A stretch of 64,000 bases of DNA from contig NC_092673.1 of NCBI RefSeq assembly GCF_964355755.1, positions 27,225,001 through 27,289,000 of the forward strand, read 5' to 3'. Numbering within the stretch: position 1 is the first letter of the stretch; every line of letters begins with the position of its first letter. Below the pieces are notes generated by a model. The model was not told where the DNA came from and made no database searches. It saw only the letters and a program-made list of their open reading frames with translations. This document shows positions 9,968 to 22,182 of this stretch, piece by piece. The stretch comes from Antedon mediterranea (taxonomy: Eukaryota; Echinodermata; Crinoidea; Comatulida; Antedonidae). The position numbers were made by a program, and so were the translations under genes.

Positions 9968-11646
9968 CTAGACATGAAACTCGTCACTTTGACGAGTTAG
10001 TTATCCGCTCGACAAACGCCACGTGCACGTCATACGTTACAATATTGCGCACAGAAAAATATTAAGGCATTATGACCTGAACTGAAGAATATGATATGTT
10101 GTTATTTCTGAATTCTGTTATTTTGTGTCATATAGTATACACAGTACAATCTGTATACATATCACAAACAGTGTAAAATAGGTGAAATTACGGGACCCGT
10201 ATTTTATTGTAATTTTTAACATCTTGACGGTTTCAAAATGAAATGCAAAAGTAGAAATTTCAGAATGAAATTATCTCAGCAACAACATATTAACGTGTAG
10301 AAGAAATTTGAATACGTGAAATATTGATGCGCGCTCTTTTAAATGTAATGAAATATAATGCAAAAGATGAAAATACGACTTTTTTTATTTAACTGGCCAT
10401 ATGATGACGTCACAACATTCAATTGGCACAATTTACACATGATTTTGTATCTACAATACAATAGCTTCCTGAAAACGTTTTAATCGTGATTATCACATTT
10501 TATTCTTACGAGGTATAACAGATTAAAATTTACTGTAAAGATGAAATTAATGACCAACGTAATTTAAATTTTTAGGCATGATGACGTTAAAAAAATTAAA
10601 AAAATTTTAATTCATGCAAAAGATAGTTGATTGACCTAGAATATATTAAAATCGGGGTGAAAATAGACAACGAATAAGTGGAGATGCGCTCTATTAAATG
10701 TGATGAGCTATGACGAAAGAGACAAAAATCCTATATTTTATATTCGCGTGGCCATACGATGACGTCACAATGTCCGGTTACCCATATTAATGCATGATCC
10801 GATATCTACAACTCATCAACTTCCAGAATATGTAATTAAAAAAAAGTTCTCCATGTAGTTTAGAATCTATGACTGTTTAAAAATAGGCATAATTTTGACA
10901 AATTTTTGAACTTTTTCACCAAAAACGCGTGCAAATTATGTAATTCGACGTGCTCGTATGACGTAATTTTAAGTCGAAATTGTTTAAAAGTTGGTAACAT
11001 TACTAGAAAAGGCTGAAAAAACATAAATCACGCGAAAAAAATATGTTTTTAACGCTACGTGTGCACCGCGTGCGTAAAAATTTTCGCGCGCGTGGGAATT
11101 TTTGACATGCTCAAAATGACATGAAACGCATAGAAAGTTGATTAGAAGTTGATTTTTCGCATCCTAAAATTTTAAACGCACGTACGCGCGTAACTTTTTG
11201 TGAAACATGCTATTTTTAATCCATAGAAAGTTTGCGCTTGATATGACTTAAATTTTCACAAAGTGTCAAAACAAAATTATGTTTGGTTTTTAGTCTATGA
11301 TCAATCATTGAAATTCATAAAATCGCGCGTACGTCACGTTGCGCAACTCTGACGTCATTCAAAAATATAGGAGGTGCACAAGTTCACGTAAATGTCGATG
11401 TGTTGACAAAGTTACGATATGTTCTGTTTACACGTTTTAGAGAAACGCGACGCACAAAAATGACAGAAAGAAAGAAGTATAATACAGAAAAAAAAAAAAA
11501 ATTTGATGAAACAGGACGATTACAAGGAGTTATCCGCTACTAAGCGGATAACTAATAATACAGAAAAAAAAAAAAAAAAAAAAAAAGATGATGAAACAGG
11601 ACAGTTACAAGGAGTTATCCGCCATAGTGCGGATAACTAATTAAGA
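9968..11646 (-). mobile_element. Array unit 3 (family A) with double cassette
   Basis: Unit of 1,679 bp including two end cassettes. Head box AGTTATCCGC is followed by TCGACAAACGCC. The core is nearly the same as unit 28, some 33 kb to the right; shared markers include ATTTTATTGTAATTTTTAACATC and the AT-rich variant of the second CRE. The neighbours of the two copies differ. Confidence 0.85.
11484..11640. repeat. Two A-type end cassettes of unit 3
   Basis: Each cassette is an A-run, then a linker like GATGAAACAGGACGATTACA, then a palindrome AGTTATCCGC / GCGGATAACT (11528-11553 with 6-nt loop; 11613-11638 with 6-nt loop). The palindrome arm matches the AGTTATCCGC box in the unit's own head. 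The A-runs differ in length. Confidence 0.85.
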
Positions 11647-13176
11647 CTAGACATGTAACTCGTCACTTTGACGAGTTAGTTATCCGCACGACAAACGCCA
11701 CGTGCACATCATACGTTAGAATATTGCACACAGAAAAAAATTATGGCATTATGACCTGATCTGAAGAATATGATATGTTGTTAGTGCTGAATTCTGTCAA
11801 TTTTGTGTCATATAGTATATACAAGAAAACAGTATAATCTGTATACATGTTACATACAGTGTAGAAGAGGTGAAATTACGGGACCCGCCATTTATTCAAA
11901 TTTGTAACATGGCCACGGTATCAAGATGAAACACTAAGATAGCAATTTCGGAAGGAAATTATCTCAGCAACAACATATTAACGTGTAGAAGAAATTTGAA
12001 TACCTTTAATATTGATGCGCGCTCTTTTAAATATAATGAACTATGACGAAAAATATGAAAATACGACTTTTTTTATTCAACTGGCCATATGATGACGTCA
12101 CAAGATCCGATTGGGAAAATGTTTACATAAATTCGTATCTACAATCCAATAGCTTCCAGAAAACGTTTTAATCATGATTATCACGTTTTATTCTGACGAG
12201 CTATAACAGATTGAAATTTACTGTAAGGACGAAAATAAGTGACCCACGTTATTTACATTTTTATACATGATGACGTCATAAATATTAAAATATTTTTAAC
12301 TCATACGAAAGATAGTTGATTGACCTAGATAATATAAAAATCGGGGTAAAAATGGAAAACAGATAATTGGAAATGCGCTCTATTAAATGTCATGCGCTAT
12401 GATGAAAGATACAAAAATCCTATATTTTATATTCGCGTGGGCATACGGTGACGTCACAATGTCCGGTTAGCCATATTAATGCATGATTCAAAATCTACAA
12501 CTCATCAACTTTCAGAATATGCAATAAAAATAACTTTCACCGTTTAGTTTAGGAACTATAACTGTTTAAAAAAGGGCATAATTTTGACAAATTTTGACGA
12601 CTTTTTGAACTTTTTCATCAAAAATGCACGTAAATTATCCAATTCGACGTGCCCGTATGACGTAATTTTAAGTCGAAATTGTTCAAAAGTTGGTAAAATT
12701 ACTAGAAAAGGCTGGAAAAACATAAATCACGCGAAAAAAATGGTTTTCAACGCTACGTGCGCACCGCACGCGTAAAAAAATGCGCGTACGTGGGAATTTT
12801 TTACATGCTCAAAATGACATGAAACGCGTAGAAAGTTGATTAGAAATTGATTTTTCCCATTTTGAAATTTTAAACGCGCGTGCGCGCGTAACTTCCTGTG
12901 AAACATGCCATTTTTTTTCACATTCTGTTAGCGCAAGATATCAATTAAACTTTCGTTAAGTTTCAATTTAAATTGCTATATGGTTTTCAATCTATGTTAA
13001 AAATGCGAAATTCGTAAAAACGCGCGTAAGTCATGTTGCGCAACTCTGACGTAATTCAAAAATAGGAGGTGCACAACTTCACCTGAATGCCCTCATGCTG
13101 ACAAAGTTATAACATATTATGTTTACACGTTTTTGAGATACGCGAGACACAAAAATAGAGGAGAAAGAAAGAAAAA
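11647..13176 (-). mobile_element. Array unit 4 (family A)
   Basis: Unit of 1,530 bp, no cassette. Head reads CTAGACATGT. Its left half (ATTCAAATTTGTAACATGG and following) is shared with unit 10. The right half carries a duplicated TTTTGACAA/TTTTGACGA stretch also seen in unit 9. It ends GAGAAAGAAAGAAAAA. Confidence 0.85.
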
Positions 13177-14513
13177 CTAGACATGAAACTCGTCACTTTG
13201 ACGAGTTAGTTATCCGCACGACAAACGCCACGTGCACGTGATACGTTAGAATATTGCACACAGAAAAGGATTATGGCATTATGACCTGAACTGAAGAATA
13301 TGATATGTTGTTATTGCTGAATTCTGTTATTTTGTGTCATATAGTATATACAATATAATCTGTATACATCATACAGTGTAGAATAGGTGAAATTACGGGA
13401 CCCCTCCGTTTATTCCTATTTTTAACATGGCGACGGTATCAAAATGAAAAACTAAGACAGCAATTTGGGAAGGAAATTATCTCAGTAACAACATATTAAC
13501 GTGCAGAAGAAATTTGAATACGTAAAATATTGATGCACGCTCTTTTAAATGTAATGAATTATGACGCAAAAGATGAAAATACGACTTTTCTTATTTAACT
13601 GGCCATATGATGACGTCACAACATTCTAATGGCAAAATGTTTACATGATTTTGTATCTACAATCCAATAGCTTCCAGAAAACGTTTTAATCGTGATTATC
13701 ACATTATATTCTTACGAGCTATAACAGATTAAAATTTACTGGAAAGATGAAATTAATGACCCACGTAATTTAAATTTTTAGGCATGATGACGTCATAAAA
13801 ATTAAAATATTTTTAACTCATGCGAAAGATAGTTGATTGAACTAGACAATATTAACATCTCGGAAAAAATGGAAGACGGATAAGCGTGATGCGCTCCATT
13901 GAATGTGATGAGCAATAACGAAAGAGACAAAAATCCTATATTTTACATTCGTGTGGCCATACGATGACATCACAAAATCCGTAAGGACAAAATTCTGCGT
14001 GAATTCATATCTACAACATATCTGCTTACATATTAAGTTAAAAAAATCGGGGGTAACGGTTGATCCTGAGGAGCTATAACAGATTCAAAATAGGCATAAT
14101 TTTGACAATATTTTGTAACTTTTGCAACTAAAACGCACGCAAATGGTCTAAATCAACGTGTACGTATGACGTCATTTTAATTTGAAATGATGTCAATCTT
14201 TTTAAAACTGACTAGGAAAGGCTGGAAAATCACAATTTAATAGAAAAAAACATGATTTTCTTTCTGCGTGCGCACCGCACACCCAAAATTGTTCGCGCGC
14301 GCGGGAAATTTTGACATGCGCAAAATGTCATGAATGGCGTAAAAAGTTGATTAGAAATTAATTTTGCGCATTTTAAAATTTTAAATGCGCGTGCGCGCGT
14401 AACTTCTTGTAAAACATGCCATTTTCAATCGACAGAAAGTTTGCCCTTGATATGACTTAAATTTTCACAAAGTGAGACACAAAAATGGGGGAGAAAGAAA
14501 TAAGAAAAAAAAA
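13177..14513 (-). mobile_element. Array unit 5 (family A, chimeric, internal deletion)
   Basis: Unit of 1,337 bp. The left half matches unit 41 (AAAACTAAGACAGC). From about 13860 it switches to the B' core shared with units 6, 7, 10, 35 and 36 (ATGCGCTCCATTGAATG, TGATCCTGAGGAGC). Near 14472 about 180 bp present in unit 7 are missing, at a short GTGA homology, so the unit jumps to GAGACACAAAAATGGGGG. Confidence 0.85.
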
Positions 14514-15959
14514 CTAGACATGAAACTCGTCACTTTGACGAGTTAGTTATCCGCACGACAAACGCCACGTGCACGTCATACTCGTTGGAATTTTGCACAC
14601 AGAAAAAGATAATGGCATTATGACCTGATCTGATCTGAAGAATATGATATGTTGTTAGTGCTGAATTCTGTCAATTTTGTATCATAGTATCAGTATAAAC
14701 AGTATAATCTGTATACATATTACATACAGTGTAGAATAGGTGAAATTACGGGACCCGTCATTTATACCATTTTTTAACATGGCGACGGTATCAAAATGAA
14801 ACACTAAAATAACAATTTCGGAAGGATATTATCTCAGCAACAACATATTAACCTGTAGAAGAAATTTGGATACGTGAAATATAGATGCGCGCTCTTTTAA
14901 ATGTGATGAACTATGACGCAAAATATAAAAATACAACTTTTTTTATTCAACTGGCCATATGATGACGTCACTACATCTGAAAGATAGTTGATTGACCTAG
15001 ACAATGTTAAAATCTCGGTGAAAATGGAAGATGGATAAGCGTGATGCGCTCCATTGAATGTGATGAGCAATAACTAAAGAGACAAAAATCCTATATTTTA
15101 CATTTGTGTGGCCATATGATGACGTCACAACATCCGTGAAGAAAAAATTCTGCATGAATTCATATCTACAACATAACTGCTTTCATATTAAATTAAAAAA
15201 ATCAGGGGTAACGGTTGATCCTGAGGAGCTATAATAGATTCAAAATAGGCATAATTTTGACAATATTTTGTAACTTTTGCAACTACAACGCACGCAAATG
15301 GTCTAAATCAACGTGTACGTATGACGTCATTTTAATTTGAAATGATGTTAATCTTTTTAAAAATGACTAGGAAAGGCTGGAAAATCACAATTTAATAGAA
15401 AAAAACATGATTTTCATGCTGCGTGCGCACTGCACGTGTAAAATTGTTCGCGTGCGCGGGAAATTTTGACATGCGCAAAATGTCATGAATGGCGTAAAAA
15501 GTTGATTAGAAATTAATTTTGCGCATTTTAAAATTTTAAATGCGCGTGCGCGCGTAACTTCTTGTAAAACATGCCATTTTTAATCAACAGAAAGATTGCC
15601 CTTGATATGACTTAAATTTTCAGAAATTGTAAAAAAAAAAATTATGCTTGGTTTTTAATCTAAGATCAATCATAAAAAATCATAAAATCGCGCGTAAGTC
15701 ACGTTGCGCAACTCTGACGTCATTCAAAATAGGAGGTGCACAACTTCACATAAATGCCCATGTTTTGACAAAGTTATGAAATGTTATGTTTACCCATTTC
15801 AGAGAAACGCGTCTCACAAAAAGGAAGGAAAGAAAGAAGAATAATACAGAAAAATATTGATCCAATACAATCACAAGGAGTTATCCGCTACTAAGCGGAT
15901 AACTAAAAAAAGTAACAGGACGATTACAAGGAGTTATCCGCTGCTATGCGGATAACTAA
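14514..15959 (-). mobile_element. Array unit 6 (family A/B' chimera, internal deletion, double cassette)
   Basis: Unit of 1,446 bp. After TGACGTCA at 14963 it jumps to AAAGATAGTTG, skipping about 200 bp that includes the second CRE site; the next CRE is at 15120. The right half is B' type. Two A-type cassettes close the unit. Confidence 0.85.
15848..15958. repeat. Two A-type end cassettes of unit 6
   Basis: Palindromes AGTTATCCGC / GCGGATAACT lie at 15879-15904 and 15932-15957. The loops differ (CTACTAA-like and TGCTAT). The linkers are divergent versions of the A-type linker (TACAATCACAAGG; ACAGGACGATTACAAGG). Confidence 0.85.
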
Positions 15960-17487
15960 CTAGACATGAAACTCGTCACATTGACGAGTTAGTTATCCGC
16001 ACCACGACAAACGCCACGTGCACGTCATACGTTGGAATATTGCACACAGATAAAGATTATGGCATTATGACAAGAACTGAAGAATATGATATGCTGTTAG
16101 TGCTGAATTCTGTCAATTTTGTGTCATATAGTATATACATGCAAACAGTATAATCTGTATACATATTACATACAGTGTAGAATAGGTGAAATTACGGGAC
16201 CCGCCATTTATTCCAATTTTTAACATGGCGACGGTATCAAAATGAAACACTTGGATAGCAATTTCAGAAGGAAATTATCTCAGGAACAACATATTAACGT
16301 GTAGAAGAAATTTGAATACGTAAAATATAGATGCGTACCCTTTTAAATGTGATGAACTATTACGCAAAATATGAAAATACGTCTTTTTTTATTCAACTGG
16401 CCATATGATGACGTCACAACATCCGATTGGCAAAATGTTTACATGAATTCGTATCTACAATCCAATAGCTTCCAGAAAACGTTTTAATCGTGATTATCAC
16501 ATTTTATTCTGATGAGCTATAACAGATTAAAATTTACTGTAAAGATAAATATAAGTGACCCACGTTATTTACATTTTTAGACATGATGACGTCATAAAAA
16601 TTTAAAAAAAATTTACTCATGCGTAAAATAGTAGATTGACCTAGAAAATGTCAAAATCTGGGTTAAAATGGAATACGTATAAGTGGAGAGGCGCTCTATT
16701 AAATGAGATGCGCTATGACGAAAGATACAAAAATCCTATATTTTACATTCGTGTGGCCATACGATGACGTCATAACTTCCGAGAGGTAAAAATTCTGCAT
16801 GAATTTATATCTACAATTTATCTTCTTGCATAATAAGTTAAAACAAATTGGGGTCACCTTTGATCCTGACGAGCTATAATAGATTCAAAATAGGCATAAT
16901 TTTGACAATATTTTGTCACTTTTGCAACTAAAACGCATGCAAATGGTCTAAATCAACGTGTACGTATGACGTCATTTTAACTTGAAATGATGTCAATCTT
17001 GTTTAAAATGACTACGAAAGGCTGGACACTCAAAATTCCAGAAAAAAACATGGTTTTCATACTCCGTGCGCCCCTTACGCGTAAATTTTTTCGCGCGCGT
17101 GGGAATTTTTGACATGCTTAAAATGTCATGATCAGCGTAGAAAGTTGATTAGAAATTAATTTTGCGCATTTTGAAATTTTAAATGCGCGTGTGCGCGTAA
17201 CTTCTTGTAAAACATGCCATTTTTAATCCATAGAAAATTTGCACTTGATATGACTTAAATTTTCACAAAGTGTCAAAACAAAATTACGTTTGGTTTTTAA
17301 TCTATGGTCAATCATAAAAAATCATAAAATCGCGCGTAAGTCACGTTGCGCAACTCTGACGTCATTCAAAAATAGGAGGTGCACAACTTCACGTATATGC
17401 CCATATGTTGACAAAGTTATGAAATGTTATGTTTACAAGTTTTTGAGATACGTGAGACACAAAAATGGGGGAGAAAGAAATAAGAAA
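15960..17487 (-). mobile_element. Array unit 7 (family A/B' chimera)
   Basis: Unit of 1,528 bp, no cassette. Head hairpin loop is ACATT and the box is followed by an extra ACC (CCGCACCACGAC). B' right half with TGATCCTGACGAGC. It is nearly the same as unit 36, about 38 kb away, which has CCGCACAACGAC in the head. It ends GGGGGAGAAAGAAATAAG. Confidence 0.85.
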
Positions 17488-18999
17488 CTAGATTTGAACT
17501 CGTCACTTTGACTAGTTCTGGTTATCCGCGCAAACGCAACCATGCACATACTTAACCATATGAACCTCGACAATTATTATGCCATCCTATGACATGAAAT
17601 AAATATGTTTACAGTGCTGAATTGTACCTATTATGTAGCATATATCATATTACAGTATTTTACAGAATAAACTGTATAATGTTATATACAGTGTAGCATA
17701 GACAAAATTACGAGACCCATCTTTTAAATCCAATTATTAACACAATGACGTCATCAAATTGACATATAAAGATAACAATTTTAGAAGATAATTATCTAAA
17801 TAATTACATTATTGCAAATTTGAAGAATTTTGGGCACGTAAAATTGAGATGCGCTCTCGTTTAAACGCAATGAACTTTTACGCAAGAGATGAAAATACCA
17901 CTTTTTGAACTCAACTAGCCATATGATGACGTCACAACATCTGATTGGCAAAATATTCACATGAATTCGTATCTACAATCAAATAGCTTCCAGAAAACGT
18001 ATTAATCATGATTATCACTTTTTATTCTAACGAGCTATAACAGATTGAAATTTACTGTAATGATGAAAATAAGTGACCCACGTTATGCACGCTTTTAATC
18101 ATGATGACGTCATCACAATTTTAAAAATGTTAAATCATGCGAAAGATAATTGATTGACCAAGACAATATAAAAAACGGAGGGAAATGGAATAAGGATAAG
18201 TGCAGATGCGCTCAATTAAATGTGATGAGCTATGACGAAAAAGACAAAAATCCTATATTTTATATTCGAGTGGCCATATGATGACGTCACAATGTCCAGT
18301 TAGCCATATTGATCCATGATCCGATATCTACAACTCATCAACCTCCAGAATATGTAATTAAAAAAAAGTTCACCGTGTAGTTTAGAATCTATGACTGTTT
18401 AAAAAAAGGCTTAATTTTGGCGAATTTTTTAACTTTTTCATCAAAAACGCGCACAAATTGTCCAATTCGACGTGCTCGTATGACGTGATTTTAAATCGAA
18501 ATTGTTAGACAGTTGGTCAAATTACTAGAAAAGACTGGAAAAACATAAATCACGCGAAAAAAAAAGGTTTTTAGCGCTACGTGCGCACCGCGCGCGTAAA
18601 AATATGCGCTCACGTGGGAATTTTTGACATGCTTAAAATGACATGAAATGCGTAGAAAGTTGATTAGAAATTGATTTTGCGCATTCCGAAATTTTAAACG
18701 TGCGTGCGCGCGTAACTTTTTGTGAAACATGCCATTTTTAATCCATAGAAAGTTTGCTCTTGATATGACTTAAATTTTCACCAAGCGTCAATATAAAATG
18801 ACTTTTGGTTTTTAATCTATGATCAATCATTGAAATTCATAAAATTGCGCGTAACTTACGCTGCTCGACTCTAAAGTAAAAAAACGAAATGTCCTGCACT
18901 TCTACAGTTAAAGGTCAATCTTCTGACAAAATTATACGATGTAATGTTGATAAGAATTTGAGATACACGTGACACAAAATTCTGGGAAAGAAAGAAGAA
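17488..18999 (-). mobile_element. Array unit 8 (family B)
   Basis: Unit of 1,512 bp, no cassette. The head hairpin is imperfect: GACTAGTT replaces GACGAGTT, which breaks one pair and creates a second CTAG at 17512-17515. The box GGTTATCCGC follows, then GCAAACGCAACCATGC. Almost the same as unit 11 apart from a few substitutions and unit 11's added cassette. Confidence 0.85.
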
Positions 19000-20535
19000 C
19001 TAGACATGAAACTCGTCACTTTGACGAGTTAGTTATCCGCACGACAAACGCCACGCGCACGTCATACGTTGGAATTTTGCACACGGAAAAAGATTATGGC
19101 ATTATGACCTGAACTGAAGAATATCATATGCTGTTAGTGCTGAATTCTGTCAATTTTGTGTCATATAGTATATTCAGTGCAAACGGTATAATCTGTATAC
19201 ATGTTACATACAGTGTAGAATAGGTGAAATTACGGGTCCCCCCTTTTATTCTTATTTTTAACACGGCTACGGTATCAAAATGAAACACTAAGATAGCAAT
19301 TTCGGAAGGAAATTATCTCAGCAACAACATATTAACGTGTAGAAGAAATTTGAATACGTAAAATATAGATGCGCGCCCTTTTAAATGTGAAGAACTATTA
19401 CGCAAAATATGAAAATACGACTTTTTTTATTCAACTGGCCATATGATGACGTCACAACATCCGATTGGCAAAATGTTTACATGAATTCGTATCTACAATC
19501 CAATAGCTTCCAGAAAACGTTTTAATCGTGATTATCATGTTTTATTCTGACAAGCTATAACTGATTGAAATTTACTGTAAAGATGAAAATAAGTGACCCA
19601 CGTTATTTTCATTTTTAGACATGATGACGTCATAAAAATTAAAATATTTTAACTCATGCGAAAGATAGTTGATTGACCTAGATAATATAAAAATCGGGGT
19701 GAAAATGGAAAACAGATAATTGGAGATGCGCTCTATTAAATGTGATGAGCTATGATGAAAGATACAAAAATTCTATTTTTTATATTCGCATGGCCATACG
19801 ATGACGTCACAATGTCCGGTAAGCCGTATTGATGCATGATACATGATCAACAACTCATCATCTTCCAAAATACGTAATAAAAATAACTTTTACCGTTTAG
19901 TTTAGAAACTACGACTGTTTAAAAAAAGGTATAATTTTGACAAATTTTGACAAATTTTTGAACTTTTTCATCAAAAACGCACATAAATTATCCAATTCGA
20001 CGTGCCCGTATGACGTAATTTGAAGTCGAAATTGTTTAAAAGTTGGTAAAATTACTAGAAAAGGCTGAAAAAACATAAATCACGCGAAAAAAATCGGTTT
20101 TTAACGGTACGTGTGCTCCGCGCGCGTAAAAATTTGCGCGCGCCTGGGAATTTTTGACATGCTCAAAATGACATGAAACGCGTAGAAAGTTGATTAGAAA
20201 TTAATTTTGCGCATTTTGAAATTTTAAATGCGCATACGCGCGTAACTTTTTGTAAAACACGCATTTTTTTTTCAACAAAAAGTTAGCGCATGATATAAAT
20301 TAAACTTTTGCAAAGTTTCAATTTAAAATGTTATTTGGTTTTTGACCTATGTTGAATATGTGAAATTCATAAAATCGCGCGTAAGTCATGTTGCGCAACT
20401 CTGACATCATTCAAAAATAGGAGGTGCACAACTTCACGTGAATGCCCTCATGCTGACAAAGTTATAACATGTTATGTTTACAAGTTTTTGAGATACGTGA
20501 GACACAAAAATGGGGGAGAAGGAAAGAAAAAAAAA
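19000..20535 (-). mobile_element. Array unit 9 (family A)
   Basis: Unit of 1,536 bp, no cassette. The left half resembles unit 7. The right half is the standard A core with the TTTTGACAAA duplication of unit 4 and the CACGCATTTTTTTTTCAAC variant seen in A' units. It ends GGAGAAGGAAAG and an A-run. Confidence 0.85.
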
Positions 20536-22182
20536 CTAGACATGTAACTCGTCACTTTGACGAGTTAGTTATCCGCACGACAAACGCCACGTGCACGTCA
20601 TACGTTAGAATATTGCACAGAGAAAAAATTATGGCATTATGACTTGATCTGAAGAATATGATATGTTGTTAGTGCTGAATTCTGTCAATTTTGTGTCATA
20701 TAGTATATACATGCAAACAGTATAATCTGTATACATGTTACATACAGTGTAGAATAGGTGAAATCACGGGACCCGCCATTTATTCAAATTTGTAACATGG
20801 CGACGGTATCAAGATGAAACACTAAGATAGCAATTTCGGAAGCAAATTATCTCAGCAACAACATATTAACGTGTAGAAGAAATTTGAATACGTTTAATAT
20901 TGATGCGCGCTCTTTTAAATATAATGAACTATGATGCAAAAGATGAAAATACGACTTTTTTTATTTAACTTGCAATATGATGACGTCACAGCATCTGATT
21001 GGCAAAATGTTCACATGATTTCATATCTACAATCCAAGAGCTTCCAGAAAATGTTTTAATCGTGATTATCACATTTTATTTTGACGGGCTATTACAGATT
21101 AAAATTTACTGTAAAGATGAAATTAATGACCCACGTAATTAAAATTTTTAGGCATGATGACGTCATAAAAATTAAAATATTTTTATCTCATGCGAAAGAT
21201 AGTTGATTGACCTAGACAATATTAAAATCTCGGAGAAAAAGAAATACGTATAAGCGTGATGCGCTCCATTGAATGTGATGAGCAATAACGAAAGACAAAA
21301 AAATTCTATATTTTACATTCGTGTGGCCATATGATGACGTCACAACATCCGTGAGGTAAAAATTCTGCATGAATTCATATCTACAACATATCTGCTTACA
21401 TATTAAGTTAAAAAAATTAGGGGTAATCGTTGATCCTGAGAAGCTATAAAACATTCAAAATAGGCATAATTTTGACAACATTTTGTAACTTTTTCAACTA
21501 AAACGCGCGCAAATGGGCTAAATCAACGTGTTCGTATGACGTAATTTTAATTTGAAATGATGTCAATCTTTTGAAAATGACTAGGAAAGGCTGGAAAATC
21601 ACAATTCAAGAGAAAAAAACATGATTTTCATGCTCTATACGCACCGTGCGCGTAATATTTTTCGCGCGCGCGGTAATTTTGTACATGCTTAAAATGACAT
21701 GAAACGCGTAGAAAGTTGATTAGAAATTATTTTTGCGCATTTTGAAATTTTAAATGCGCGTGCGCGCGTAACTTTGTGTAAAACACGCAATTTTTTTCAA
21801 ACAGAAAGTTAGCGCATGATATAAATTAAACTTTCACAAAGTGTCAATTAAAAATCACTTTTAGTTTTTAATCTATGATCAATCATAAAAAATCATAAAA
21901 TCGCGCGTAAGTCACGTTGCGCAACTCTGACGTAATTCAAAAATAGGAGGTGCACAACTTCACGTAAATGCCCACATGTTGTCAAAGTTATAAAATGTTA
22001 TGTTTACACATTTTAGAGAAACGCTCTACACAAAAATAGCGAGAAAGAAAGAAGAATAATACAGAAAAAAATATTGATCCCATACAATAACAAGGAGTTA
22101 TCCGCCAAGTGCGGATAACTAAAAAGTAACAGGACAGTTACAAGGAGTTATCCGCTCAATGCGGATAACTAATAAGATAGAA
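20536..22182 (-). mobile_element. Array unit 10 (family A/B' chimera, double cassette)
   Basis: Unit of 1,647 bp. The left half is close to unit 4 (CAAATTTGTAACATGGCG), the right half is B' type (ATGCGCTCCATTGAATG at about 21258). The join lies near 21220. Two cassettes end the unit. Confidence 0.85.
22058..22181. repeat. Two A-type end cassettes of unit 10
   Basis: Palindromes AGTTATCCGC / GCGGATAACT at 22096-22120 (loop CAAGT, the loop otherwise typical of C cassettes) and 22146-22170 (loop TCAAT). The mixture of an A-type arm with a C-type loop suggests exchange between families. Confidence 0.85.
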
